Shown here in pieces: positions 26,533 through 35,857 of a DNA stretch of 61,479 bases. The position numbers and the translations under genes are program-made. The notes under the pieces are model-generated. The model was not told the DNA's origin, did no database searches, and saw only the letters and a program-made list of their open reading frames with translations. Where the stretch lies: assembly GCA_031259845.1 (NCBI GenBank), contig JAIRKZ010000006.1, positions 1-61,479 of the forward strand, written 5' to 3'. This DNA comes from Tannerellaceae bacterium. Lineage in GTDB: Bacteria > Bacteroidota > Bacteroidia > Bacteroidales > Tannerellaceae. How positions within the stretch are numbered: position 1 is the stretch's first letter; every line of letters starts with the position of its first letter.

Positions 26533-28065
26533 TCAAATCGATTCAAGGAAGCGGATAAGCGCCGTCCTGTCTTCTTTCGTCATTTTACGGAATGTTTCCT
26601 TAGCGGGTTTCGCTTCGCCGCCGTGCCAAAGGATGGCTTCTTCGTAATTGCGGGCGCGAAGGTCGTGCAGCATATCGGAATGTCCTGAAACAACTTTCAT
26701 CAGGCCGCGTCCCCAAAGGGGCGTAGTACGACAGCCAAGTTTGGTGCGGCCAGGCTCTTTCATCTCTAAATCATGACGCAACAAGTCTGTATACGGATAT
26801 ATCTTTTGACCGGAGATAGCCGGTAGCGGTTTGTAATCAGCGCGCGTAGTCCATGACGGGCGATGACAAGCGGTACATCCTGTTTCGTAGAACAGCGTAC
26901 GTCCGCGTTGAACCGTTTCGTCGTCCAGATTACGGGCCGCCGGAACAGCCAGTCCGCGATGCCATACCATAAAGGCGTCATAATCCTCCTGCGTCATTTC
27001 AGGCTTTAATGATTTCGACCACAAATCATTAAATATCTGTTCCGCCGTTTGTCCCAAAGCCGTTTGCACATCGGCGTCTTCCGACATAACTTTGGCATAT
27101 TCTTCCGTCATATAATTAGAGGTACGATCCGGCCTCGTTACATTCGTAATGTTCCATAAGGCATTAGCTCCAGGGCCGTTATCCAAGGTAGCGCGCGTGC
27201 ATAAATAGGTAAACCGTCCCGGATGCAGACCCGGATAATAGGGGTTCAATCCTGTCTCGTCTATATCAGCGCCTATTTTTCCCGGACAATAACCGCGCGC
27301 TTGCTCCTCTGCATACTGGGCACGTAAATCTTCGTCCGAAATGGCATCCAGCAATCCTGTACCGTAAATGCCTATCGTTGCTTCTATAGATGCCGCATGT
27401 TTGCTCATATCGAAATCTTTGAACAGAATCGCGCCCTGGTCTACTTCTACCGTAGGATAGATAAGCGTGCCTTCATACGACGTTCCGGCGCTGTAAGGCG
27501 TACCGTCTTCATACTTATTTCCGTATTCGTCGGTATATTGATGCCAGGTCAGTTTTACGCCGCTTTCATCTATCGGCGCCTTGAACGGAGCTACCGCGCG
27601 TGTTTGCGTCATACCGGTAAAATATTTTGACGCCAATGGCAGCGCGGGGTTCGACGGGTCGTAAATCATCAACAGATAGCTGTTTTTACTATCGTTTGTA
27701 TCAAACTTTTCAACACGTTGCCCGCGTCCGCCATAACTGGGATGGCAGGCTACACAAGACTTACGTATATACACCGGGCCAAGCCCCGAATATCCCATTC
27801 CTTCGTTCGTTACAAAACTCCTGTCCGCCAATCGTTCCCCGCGCATAAATTGCTGGAACAACTGTGCATCCTGGTCGATAGCCGGCATTGCCTGCTTATA
27901 GGCTCTGGAAGAAGAAACGAATACTGTTCCCATCTTCCCGCCGGTATAATATTCTTCATCCTGTTCTACTTCATCCGGTATCTTACCGTTGTCGTCATCG
28001 TCACTCTCGCAACCAGCCAGGAAAAACAGGGGTATAATCGCTATATATAAATAAAACCTCTTCAC
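26533..28065 (-). CDS. Di-heme oxidoreductase family lipoprotein (DHOR/DUF1111)
   Basis: The product has 510 residues. A signal peptide with lipobox FLAGC (Cys about 19) places it on the periplasmic side of a membrane. Two c-type heme motifs are seen: CVACH in RKSCVACHPSYGGRG (about 135) and CTACH in ETGCTACHRPSW (about 405). The domain resembles bacterial di-heme cytochrome c peroxidases of the thiol-oxidoreductase type, usually found with imelysins. The reaction is unproven. It is the last gene of the porin-imelysin operon, 12 nt after the imelysin gene. Confidence 0.85.
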   Translation of the reverse strand: MKRFYLYIAIIPLFFLAGCESDDDDNGKIPDEVEQDEEYYTGGKMGTVFVSSSRAYKQAMPAIDQDAQLFQQFMRGERLADRSFVTNEGMGYSGLGPVYIRKSCVACHPSYGGRGQRVEKFDTNDSKNSYLLMIYDPSNPALPLASKYFTGMTQTRAVAPFKAPIDESGVKLTWHQYTDEYGNKYEDGTPYSAGTSYEGTLIYPTVEVDQGAILFKDFDMSKHAASIEATIGIYGTGLLDAISDEDLRAQYAEEQARGYCPGKIGADIDETGLNPYYPGLHPGRFTYLCTRATLDNGPGANALWNITNVTRPDRTSNYMTEEYAKVMSEDADVQTALGQTAEQIFNDLWSKSLKPEMTQEDYDAFMVWHRGLAVPAARNLDDETVQRGRTLFYETGCTACHRPSWTTRADYKPLPAISGQKIYPYTDLLRHDLEMKEPGRTKLGCRTTPLWGRGLMKVVSGHSDMLHDLRARNYEEAILWHGGEAKPAKETFRKMTKEDRTALIRFLESI

Positions 28066-28077
28066 TTTGTTACACTA

Positions 28078-29277
28078 TTATTTCAATAATTCTTTTATCT
28101 TTCCAAAAGAATCACCCACTGCCGAACACGCATCTACCGCTGCATCTACAATCGCTTGCCTGCTGGCGTCGCCCTTACTCTTTGCTTCCACCACTTTGTA
28201 GAACGACAGGCTGCCATTGTCGCCGATTGCCTGGATTTTCTTGATACAGTCTTCTATTTTCTCTTTGATTTCGGTATCCAGCGCAGCATCATTTTCTTTT
28301 ACGAACGTACTTAACGATACACTGGTAGGGGAACCGGCCATACCCTCTCCGCCCAGATAAGCGTTTCGGATGCTATAGATATTATTTGTATAGTCGTCGA
28401 GCGAGTGCCAGCTATACCACGACTCCACATCTTCCACACGGCCGTTGCTGTATGGGTCGGCAATCTTGGTGGCTCCTACTTCATCGGCAATATCTATAGC
28501 GCCGTCAATAATTTCTTCCACAGCGCTTTCCCAGGATGAATAACTATCGGCAGACGACAGCTTACTCCCGAAGTTCTTGATGCTTGCATTCTCACTTTCA
28601 AGGAAACTTACAATGTCGGCATTTTCATGGTAAACGTCTTTAATAGCCGCCGATACGTTTTCTTCGCCGGCCCAGGCCACATACGCCAATACGCAATCCC
28701 ATACAAGCGCATCCGTAGCGGCAGTCAGGTAATTTAATTCACCTTCCGTCAGTTCGGCAACCGGGCGCGCTTTTCCTTCACGATACAGCAGGTATTCCGT
28801 AACGTGGAAGCCTATCACTTCATCTTCCAGTTCTTTCCAGGCCCTTTCTCCGGTAAGCCTGCCTTCCGTCAGACCTATTTCCTTTTTAATTTCTTCCAGT
28901 TCCAACGGCCACGAATCAATATGTGCATCAATATTCAGGTGGTCTTCACTTACGGGGCCAAAAAGGAATGCTTCGCTAAGTTCCCATTGTATACGGGCTT
29001 TTATCCATGCAGCCGCAGCCTTTTCCATATTGGCGTCGGTAGCGTTTTCTTTCAGCGCCTGATTGGCTACACGCATTTCCAATGCCGCCTCTGCCAACGC
29101 TTTATAAGTAGGTATCACGGTTGTATTAACATACGACTTCAGAATATTTCCATACGCCTCATCCTTGTTTTCCACAGCCGGGCCATCGTCGTCGCCGTCA
29201 TCGCTGCAAGACGTAAAATTTACGGCCATAAGTATTACGGCCAGCGTAAACATACATTTAAGTAAATACTTTTTCAT
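28078..29277 (-). CDS. Imelysin-family lipoprotein (IrpA-like)
   Basis: The product has 399 residues. A signal peptide ends in lipobox FTSC (Cys about 24), followed by an acidic Asp-rich linker. The imelysin (M75-like) four-helix bundle follows, with the GxHxxE signature in GFHVTEYLLYREG (about 155-167) and the SEAFLFGPVSEDHLNIDAHIDSWPL segment. Imelysins are periplasmic or surface proteins linked to iron or heme acquisition and are not generally active peptidases. Pairing with a di-heme oxidoreductase is a known arrangement and supports an iron-related role. Confidence 0.88.
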   Translation of the reverse strand: MKKYLLKCMFTLAVILMAVNFTSCSDDGDDDGPAVENKDEAYGNILKSYVNTTVIPTYKALAEAALEMRVANQALKENATDANMEKAAAAWIKARIQWELSEAFLFGPVSEDHLNIDAHIDSWPLELEEIKKEIGLTEGRLTGERAWKELEDEVIGFHVTEYLLYREGKARPVAELTEGELNYLTAATDALVWDCVLAYVAWAGEENVSAAIKDVYHENADIVSFLESENASIKNFGSKLSSADSYSSWESAVEEIIDGAIDIADEVGATKIADPYSNGRVEDVESWYSWHSLDDYTNNIYSIRNAYLGGEGMAGSPTSVSLSTFVKENDAALDTEIKEKIEDCIKKIQAIGDNGSLSFYKVVEAKSKGDASRQAIVDAAVDACSAVGDSFGKIKELLK

Positions 29278-29313
29278 ATCTGTTATTATTAAAATTAAAG
29301 AATTAATGATCCA

Positions 29314-30624
29314 TCAATTTCCGAATAACCCGGAATAAGCAACACCAACTGAAACGGCAGGTTCGTCAATATAAGGAGCTTTAAACTTCCGCATCATATA
29401 TTCGGCCTTTACAACCAACCCCTTCATCGGGAAATAATTAATTCCGCCGGATAATATCTTTCTATCCGTCCAACCTTTAGGCGTAATCTTTGATGAAGTT
29501 TTATACATCGAATCATACGAACCATAATGCGCATATACATAGAGCTTATCCTCTTTATCTTTCCGATTGGGGAAAAAGGATAACACATTGTATCCTGCTT
29601 CCACATACCAACTCAGTACATCCGAAGCCACATCCGTTCCCGGCGATGGGCTTGCATTAGGCATTTTTTTATTAATCATGGAAATATCATACGAATCGCC
29701 TAAATGTCCATACAATATATTTACGCGCGCCAGTATATTATTGTCATCATACACCGCATCGAAGGAACCAATGCTTACAGCGCCTTTCACATCCTTATAA
29801 CGTTCCTGCTTCAATGTGTTCTGCGCGCTATACCCATAATAACCGCTTACTCCCATCCGCAAGCCTTTTACCGAATAATTATCCATTCGCACGGCTCCGG
29901 CATAGCGATTGGCTATTTTAAATTCATACGGGGAAACAGCGCCTCCGTTTATCCAGTTGGCATTGTTAAAACGTTCGGCGTCCAAACCTGCCACAAGCAT
30001 CGCTTCATAACGCCACTGCTTTGTTTTTCCCCAAAAACTAACGCCCGTTTCATGCCAGGTACAGGGAATGACGGATGATTCTTCTTCGGGACGCAGCACG
30101 GAAAAGAACTCCGTAGGCAGATGATACATATTAGTTAACCCGATGGGAACGATAATATGCCCCATCCTTAAATTAGCCGTATTTGAAAACGTCTTTTCAA
30201 TCCAGAACTGTTCAAGAGCTATTTCGCCTCCCTTTTCTATTTCCGTTTCATATTCTCCGGTTTCGGAATTTTCTATTTCATACGTAGCGCCCGTACCGCT
30301 ATGTTCAAATTCAATTTCGGAAGACATTTTCCAGCCTTTCCCGAAATCGTAACTCATATACAATACAACATGAGGAAGGTCAAACCGGCCATGATTCCCC
30401 TCCTTATGTCTTTCCGGATACTTATATCTTTCAATATTATCAGTATAAAACATCCGTTGCAAGGCTACTTCTCCATAACCGCCAAATAAAAAACGAGGAT
30501 TTTTCTGTGATTTTCCTATCTCATGGATCTTTACGTCATCTGTATCCTGAGCGTGCGCCTTATCAACAACTCCAACCAAATAAAAAGCAACCGCCAAAAG
30601 ATAAAAAATAAGAATTTGTTTCAT
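29314..30624 (-). CDS. Outer-membrane porin-like protein
   Basis: The product has 436 residues. A signal peptide ends near KAHAQ. The mature chain is built of amphipathic beta strands (FLFGGYGEVALQRMF, VVLYMSYDFGKGWKMSSEIEF, LRMGHIIVPIGLTNMYH, up to the last strand VSVGVAYSGLF), the pattern of phosphate-selective or OprP-type porins in Bacteroidota. It is the first gene of the porin-imelysin-DHOR operon, 36 nt before the imelysin gene. A role in passing an iron- or heme-related substrate is inferred from context. Confidence 0.8.
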   Translation of the reverse strand: MKQILIFYLLAVAFYLVGVVDKAHAQDTDDVKIHEIGKSQKNPRFLFGGYGEVALQRMFYTDNIERYKYPERHKEGNHGRFDLPHVVLYMSYDFGKGWKMSSEIEFEHSGTGATYEIENSETGEYETEIEKGGEIALEQFWIEKTFSNTANLRMGHIIVPIGLTNMYHLPTEFFSVLRPEEESSVIPCTWHETGVSFWGKTKQWRYEAMLVAGLDAERFNNANWINGGAVSPYEFKIANRYAGAVRMDNYSVKGLRMGVSGYYGYSAQNTLKQERYKDVKGAVSIGSFDAVYDDNNILARVNILYGHLGDSYDISMINKKMPNASPSPGTDVASDVLSWYVEAGYNVLSFFPNRKDKEDKLYVYAHYGSYDSMYKTSSKITPKGWTDRKILSGGINYFPMKGLVVKAEYMMRKFKAPYIDEPAVSVGVAYSGLFGN

Positions 30625-30673
30625 TTTACAAAGAGACTTGGTTTTGAATTATGATATCCTAAATATAATTTCA

Positions 30674-30752
30674 CAAAGGTATTTTTGTCTGTCAGATAAC
30701 ACAATACCTATATATGGTTATTCTTCGCTTTCCAAATACCTATATATGGTTA
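30674..30752 (-). promoter_or_regulatory. Promoter and direct-repeat operator of the porin-imelysin-DHOR operon
   Basis: On the minus strand a -7 box TACCTTTG (30681-30674) and a -33 TTG (30704-30702) are 20 nt apart. Starting at the -33 box, the 18-mer AATACCTATATATGGTTA occurs perfectly twice, at 30703-30720 and 30735-30752, 32 bp (three helical turns) apart. Each copy holds the near-palindrome ACC-TATATAT-GGT. This is a strong candidate for a cooperative metal-responsive regulator site. Confidence 0.7.
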
Positions 30753-30893
30753 GCGGCCGCTTTTTCATGCGTTGATGCGGATATGATGAGAATTGAAAAT
30801 TCATGCCGTTTATATCCAGGCAGAACATTCCGTTAAAATTCAGCGTTTTCCCGTGTCTTTCGTCTACAAAAAAATAATGATTTTATTATTTAG
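30753..30893. other. Intergenic DNA between the porin operon control region and the susD terminator
   Basis: The 342 bp between the porin gene and susD hold the operator pair (30674-30752) and the susD terminator (30894-30937). Nothing else could be recognised between them. Confidence 0.5.
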
Positions 30894-30937
30894 AAGTAAC
30901 CGCAAGAACGTTCCGAAATAAATTCTTGCGGTTACTT
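30894..30937 (-). terminator. Rho-independent terminator of the SusCD operon
   Basis: Arms 30894-30908 (AAGTAACCGCAAGAA) and 30923-30937 are perfectly complementary over 15 bp with a 14-nt loop. On the minus strand the stem is followed by AU-rich RNA ending in a run of seven U. It lies 29 nt after susD, so the operon has only two genes. Confidence 0.8.
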
Positions 30938-30966
30938 TTAGTACTATTTTCCCTGATGATACCGGT

Positions 30967-32667
30967 TTATTCCCATCCTCTGGTTGTTTGTTTCAACAGC
31001 GGATTGGAGTTAAGTATACGCGAGGGTATGGGGAATATTTCGTAATCCTTATCCGTCTTGTCGGGTTCTTTATCCCACCATGCGTCGGCAAAGCGTCCCC
31101 AACGTATCAAGTCGGTACGACGGCGGTGTTCGCCAAGGAATTCACGTCCCCATTCATCAATAAACTCCTGGTCGGTCAGTTTGTCGGGATGTTGCACGTA
31201 GCTGTAGTCCGGCCAGGATTCCGGCGGATAGTTACGTACGCGTACAGCATCCAGCAGTTGGGCGGCAGAGGCTTTGTCGCCTGCCCGATATTTACACTCG
31301 GCCAGCGAGTAGTAGATTTCAGCAAGGCGGATTTCGGCGATGGAGTTAGACATGAAGAGGGTTTGTCCGTGCGACAGGGGGCCGAATTTCATCAGGCGTA
31401 TGCCGGAGTTTTCTTCCCCGGTAGTCACTGTCGAACCTTCTGCCCAGCGACCGTCCGGTCGTTCGGAGAAACGTCCTACCTGGTCGACGAAAACAAGCGG
31501 CTGACCAGTATATTCTTCAGAGCCGGTGACAGGCTTCGACAAATCGTATCCGTATCCTTTCACCCTGTCAAATTCGTATTGCGCCCCTACGAGGAAGAAT
31601 CCTTTTGTATCGCCATTTTCATTGATAACTTCGTAGTTTTGCTTCCTGTAATCCACGTCGGCGTATTTTTCGTAGGGCATCCCCAATTTATGATTGTACA
31701 GATTGTTGTCGGCATCGCGCGAAGGCGACAGGTGTATCCCGTTGTAACCGTTCCATCCATCGGTATTGAGGATAGAGTTCGATTTATAATGGTGAAATGC
31801 CGAATACATCCAGCCCAGTTCGTATACGTTGCGCTTGTGCGGCCATTCGAAAAGATTTTCGGGTGAAGGCGAACCAACGAGCGAACGGTGGAAGGGGCCT
31901 CGATAATCAGGGTCAATAGAAAAGACGCCGTAGGCGCCGTCTATAATATCTTGCGCCACGGCTGCACATTCGGTATATTTGGGTGTACCAATCCATTTCT
32001 CAGCATTCAGATACATCCTGACGAGCAGGGCGGCAGCGCTTGCCTGCGAAAAGTGCCCGGTCGTAGCCTGCCGGTTCAGTCCGGGGATACATTCCCTGAG
32101 TTCCTTTTCCATGTATTCAAACACTTGCTGCGGTGTGGATTGCGGCTGTAGCGTGCTGATATCTTCCGTGATGGGGACATAGCGGAAGAAGTCTATCAGG
32201 AACGTGTAGTACCAGACCCGCAAGGCTCTCAACTCGCCGATGTAATTGTTTTTCTCGGCATCGGTGACGCCTATCGACTCGAAATTGAGCGTTTGGAAGT
32301 CGCTCAGCAAACTATTGATCTGTGCAATTCCCTGATAAGGCCCCACCCAACTGCCGTTCACCTGATTCTGGAGGTAATCCCAGTTGTGCGTATGGAGGCG
32401 TACCCATTGTCCTTCGTCCCATCCATGCTTACCTTTTTGCGTCCAGACAAAATGGTCGGCCGTCAGTTCCTGCAGATTCCAGCGGTCGCCATCCCAGGCA
32501 CACCAATGTCCATGTTCATACGGGCGGAGTACGGCTGCCTCTATGGAGCTTTTATCCGTGAAATAATTTTCCTTTGTCAACTCATCGAACGGCTCCTCCG
32601 TTAAGTCCGTACAAGCCGGAGCGAGGGCGAACAACAGCGAAATCGCCATATATTTAATTTGTCTCAT
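30967..32667 (-). CDS. SusD/RagB-family nutrient-binding lipoprotein
   Basis: The product has 566 residues. The lipobox LAPAC (Cys about 19) anchors it to the outer face of the outer membrane. The SusD-like N-terminal region begins TDLTEEPFDELTKENYFT; helical TPR-like segments with RALRVWYYTFLIDFF (about 145-160) and the C-terminal RagB region ending EIFPIPSRILNSNPLLKQ and TRGW are typical. It forms a lid on the SusC transporter and binds a glycan or peptide. It is 21 nt downstream of susC. The substrate is unknown because no hydrolase is linked. Confidence 0.93.
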   Translation of the reverse strand: MRQIKYMAISLLFALAPACTDLTEEPFDELTKENYFTDKSSIEAAVLRPYEHGHWCAWDGDRWNLQELTADHFVWTQKGKHGWDEGQWVRLHTHNWDYLQNQVNGSWVGPYQGIAQINSLLSDFQTLNFESIGVTDAEKNNYIGELRALRVWYYTFLIDFFRYVPITEDISTLQPQSTPQQVFEYMEKELRECIPGLNRQATTGHFSQASAAALLVRMYLNAEKWIGTPKYTECAAVAQDIIDGAYGVFSIDPDYRGPFHRSLVGSPSPENLFEWPHKRNVYELGWMYSAFHHYKSNSILNTDGWNGYNGIHLSPSRDADNNLYNHKLGMPYEKYADVDYRKQNYEVINENGDTKGFFLVGAQYEFDRVKGYGYDLSKPVTGSEEYTGQPLVFVDQVGRFSERPDGRWAEGSTVTTGEENSGIRLMKFGPLSHGQTLFMSNSIAEIRLAEIYYSLAECKYRAGDKASAAQLLDAVRVRNYPPESWPDYSYVQHPDKLTDQEFIDEWGREFLGEHRRRTDLIRWGRFADAWWDKEPDKTDKDYEIFPIPSRILNSNPLLKQTTRGWE

Positions 32668-32688
32668 ATATTTCTTGTATTAAAAGGA

Positions 32689-35667
32689 TTAATAACTGAT
32701 TTGAAACCCAAATGTGAGGTTTCGCGTAGTAGGATAAACGTCCATAGGGTTCGAATCATCGCCTCCGCTGCTACGCATACCCGGCCATAGTCCGGTGGTG
32801 CGGATTGAGGCTGGGTCCATACCGGAAAAGCTGGTGAGGGTAAATACGTTTGTCAGCGACCCGTAAATGCGCAGGCTGGAAATCCATTTAATCTTGATTT
32901 TCGGCGTCCAACCCAGCGTGACGTTGTCCAGCTTGAGGAAATCACCGGGTTCGATGAAATAGTCGCAGACCTTTTTGCCGCCCAGAATATGTCCGTTCGC
33001 AGTATAGGCCGAATGAAGGAGATTCACTTCCGGCTCGGCTTGCAAGCCATAGTACATCTGCTCTACGTTCAGGATGTCGTAGTCGAAGCGTCCACGGAAA
33101 AACAAGCTTAGGTCAAAACTCTTGAAACGGAAGGAATTTCCCAGCGAAACTTCCCATTTGGGAGCGCCGTTGCCGATAAAGGTGCGGTCGGAATCTTGCG
33201 CATTGTCGGCCAGGATCGTTTCGGCTCCTGTTTCTCCGCCTTTGTAAATCATGATACGGCCCTGTTCGTCTACACCGGCATAACGGTATCCGAAGAAGGA
33301 ACCAATCTCTACATCCTCTGCCAAGCGTTGTGCCGGCCCGGGATTACCCGGCGAGGGTAACCCGCTGCCATCAATATAGCCTTTGGTGTAGGTAGAGTTG
33401 GAAAATGATTTCAGGATAGATTTGGTATACGAAGCCGTTCCAAATAGCGTATACGTGAAGTTGTCTGTGCGGACAGCGTCCCAATTCAGTTGTAACTCAA
33501 AACCTTTCGAGGATGTGGTACCTACGTTTGTCCAGATGTTCTGGTGCAGGAACGGGGGAACGGGAGCGTCGTACTCGGCAATGATATCTCTCCCTTCACG
33601 GATGAAGAAATCAAGGTTTCCGCTCAAGCGCGAATCAAACAGCGTATAATCAATACCTGCGTTGTAAGAGACTACTTTTTCCCATGCCAGCGTTGTGTTT
33701 GGGTTGTTGCCCGGACCATACACTTGTATCCATTGTCCGGCGCTGTCGATTTGCCAGCCGTAGCCCGAATACTTGGCTAATGCGATGTAGCGGTCGAAGC
33801 CCGAGCGTCCGGTCACGCCGTAAGACAGGCGCAGCTTCAGGTCGTCTACCTTGTCTGCATCTTCGAAGAAGGAAAGGCGGGAAAAACGCCATGCAGCCGA
33901 TGCGGCCGGGAAGGCGCCCCATTTCTGGTCTACCCCGAATTTAGTATTTCCCTCGTATCGCAGCGAGGCGGAGAACAGGAGTAAATTATCGAAGTCGTAG
34001 TTCAGACGGCCAAGGAAAGCGATTGTCTTTTCCTTGCTTTTGCCCGAGTCCATACCTAAGCGGCCGTCGGCCTTGTTCCATTTGCCGGCATCCAGATTGT
34101 GCCATGTAAATACGTCGCTGGGGAAGTCCATGTTTTCGGCATAGAAGGTTTCGTAGTTGAACTCCTGGTACGAATATCCTCCCATGATCTTGACGTCGTG
34201 CTTGTCTATTTTGAAGGAATAGTTACCCAGCCATTCCAGCGTCCAGTCCACCCAGTTTTCCTGTTGGATACGGGCGCGTCCGGCGCGCGCATTGTCGATA
34301 GATTCGCGGTGGTTCTTGGTATAATACTCATAGTGCTTTTTGCTATGTCCCTGACGTGCAAGCTTTAATTCGGTATTCAGGTCTTTCAGCAGGTTGAGCT
34401 TAACATTAAAGTCTACCGTGGTATATTCCTGATGGCCTCCATTGATGCGTTCGGTAAGATTCTTGATGGGGTTCCACTCATCATAACGTCCTTTGAAATA
34501 GTCCATTTCGTTTTTGTCTACCGTCGGGTTCAATTTCGTCGCTACGCGGAAGGAACCGTAGTCCGTATAGTCTTCGTCGGCTACGCGGTAAGATATGTTC
34601 CCTCCCACTTCCAGGAGGCCTTCCAGGGTGGTCTGTTTGAAACTCCCGCGAAGGCCATATTCTTTGCGTCCGGTGGCGATATCTATTCCGTCGGCTTCGC
34701 GATAATTGGCCGAAATACGGAAAATACTGCTTTCGCTACCTCCGGCAAGGGCTATGTTGTGATTATGTCCTGCATTTTCCCTGTTCAGCAATTCGTCGTA
34801 CCAGTTCGTACGCGAGCCAAAGTCTCTGGCGCGTCCTTTGGCCACAAATTCTTCGGGCGATAGGATATCAGGCTGTGCGGCAACCATAAGATGGTTCACG
34901 TAACCGTCGTAGTTGATAGATACTTTTCCGGCCTTGCCCTGTTTGGTTTGCACGAGGATAACGCCATTCGCACCTCTCGAACCATAAATAGCCGCAGCCG
35001 ACCCATCCTTGAGGACAGTGATAGATTCGATATCTTGCTGCGCCAGGTTACGAAGGTCTCCGCCCGGCATCCCGTCGATAATCACCAGCGGTCCGTTGCC
35101 GGCTTTGAGCGAAGATGCCCCACGCACTTGCAGGCCGGAACTGGTGTTCGGATCGCCTGCGGCAGTGCTCGAAACCGTAAGGCCGGCCACTTTCCCGTCT
35201 ATCATCTGCATGGGGTCGTTCACGGCCCCTTGCAGGAAATCCTTACTTCTGACGCTGGTAACGGCCGTTGTCAAATCTCGCTTTACCGTGCTACCATATC
35301 CTACAACAACTACTTCATCCAAGCTTTGCAGGTCTTCCGACAGGATTACATTGATCGTGCGCTGATTGCCGACGGTAGTTTCCCTGGTTTGGTAGCCAAT
35401 ATAAGAAAAGACCAATACAGACTGAGCATTGGGCGCCAAAATAGAAAATTTCCCGTCTATATCCGTAACTGTACCCGTAGAGGTACCTTTCAGTTGTACA
35501 TTCACTCCGATAAGCGTCTCGCCATGTGTATCTGTTACGATACCCGACACGCTGGTTTGTGCAAATACAGGAGTTGTGCATAGTAGCAAGAATAAGATAA
35601 ACATACATGCAGTATATTTCCACATTCCTCTCTTATCTTTCTGTTCATTTAAAGAAGATTCTCTCAT
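32689..35667 (-). CDS. SusC/RagA-family TonB-dependent outer-membrane transporter
   Basis: The product has 992 residues. A long basic N-terminus and signal peptide (cleavage near VFAQ; a second ATG at 35625 is also possible) are followed by a carboxypeptidase-regulatory-like domain (about 40-115, VSGIVTDTHGETLIGVNV), the SusC TonB-box region DEVVVVGYGS, the plug (VAGLTVSS, LVIIDGMPGG, ITVLKDGSAAAIYGSRGANGVILV) and a 22-strand barrel ending LTFGFQISY. No STN domain is present, so control by an ECF/anti-sigma pair is not expected. It is the first gene of an orphan SusCD operon lacking any facing consensus promoter; the putative invertible promoter lies 190-390 bp upstream. Confidence 0.94.
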   Translation of the reverse strand: MRESSLNEQKDKRGMWKYTACMFILFLLLCTTPVFAQTSVSGIVTDTHGETLIGVNVQLKGTSTGTVTDIDGKFSILAPNAQSVLVFSYIGYQTRETTVGNQRTINVILSEDLQSLDEVVVVGYGSTVKRDLTTAVTSVRSKDFLQGAVNDPMQMIDGKVAGLTVSSTAAGDPNTSSGLQVRGASSLKAGNGPLVIIDGMPGGDLRNLAQQDIESITVLKDGSAAAIYGSRGANGVILVQTKQGKAGKVSINYDGYVNHLMVAAQPDILSPEEFVAKGRARDFGSRTNWYDELLNRENAGHNHNIALAGGSESSIFRISANYREADGIDIATGRKEYGLRGSFKQTTLEGLLEVGGNISYRVADEDYTDYGSFRVATKLNPTVDKNEMDYFKGRYDEWNPIKNLTERINGGHQEYTTVDFNVKLNLLKDLNTELKLARQGHSKKHYEYYTKNHRESIDNARAGRARIQQENWVDWTLEWLGNYSFKIDKHDVKIMGGYSYQEFNYETFYAENMDFPSDVFTWHNLDAGKWNKADGRLGMDSGKSKEKTIAFLGRLNYDFDNLLLFSASLRYEGNTKFGVDQKWGAFPAASAAWRFSRLSFFEDADKVDDLKLRLSYGVTGRSGFDRYIALAKYSGYGWQIDSAGQWIQVYGPGNNPNTTLAWEKVVSYNAGIDYTLFDSRLSGNLDFFIREGRDIIAEYDAPVPPFLHQNIWTNVGTTSSKGFELQLNWDAVRTDNFTYTLFGTASYTKSILKSFSNSTYTKGYIDGSGLPSPGNPGPAQRLAEDVEIGSFFGYRYAGVDEQGRIMIYKGGETGAETILADNAQDSDRTFIGNGAPKWEVSLGNSFRFKSFDLSLFFRGRFDYDILNVEQMYYGLQAEPEVNLLHSAYTANGHILGGKKVCDYFIEPGDFLKLDNVTLGWTPKIKIKWISSLRIYGSLTNVFTLTSFSGMDPASIRTTGLWPGMRSSGGDDSNPMDVYPTTRNLTFGFQISY

Positions 35668-35857
35668 ATTTCTTTGTTTATCAATTAAAAATAAAAAATA
35701 AGGTCACATCAATTGGATATAAATATCCTGCTCTCAGATTAAATCATGTTATATTCTTCATAGGCACATACAATTTAAGTTAAACAATTGGTTCTTATTT
35801 GGAACATCCCTACTCCCTTCTTTCTCATCCAAAGGGGACGAAACGAATAAGCGTATC
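35668..35857 (-). other. Leader region between susC and the invertible segment
   Basis: I searched the plus strand for CAAAnnTA (the reverse of TAnnTTTG) and found none here or in the adjoining 200 bp. This would be the 5' untranslated leader if the promoter segment were flipped. No gene is supported in it. Confidence 0.5.

Noticed and set aside
30906-30916. AACGTTCC in the loop of the susD terminator as a third recombination site
   Set aside because: Only eight bases match the inverted-repeat core, expected by chance about once or twice in a window this size; flanks differ and no promoter is placed between.
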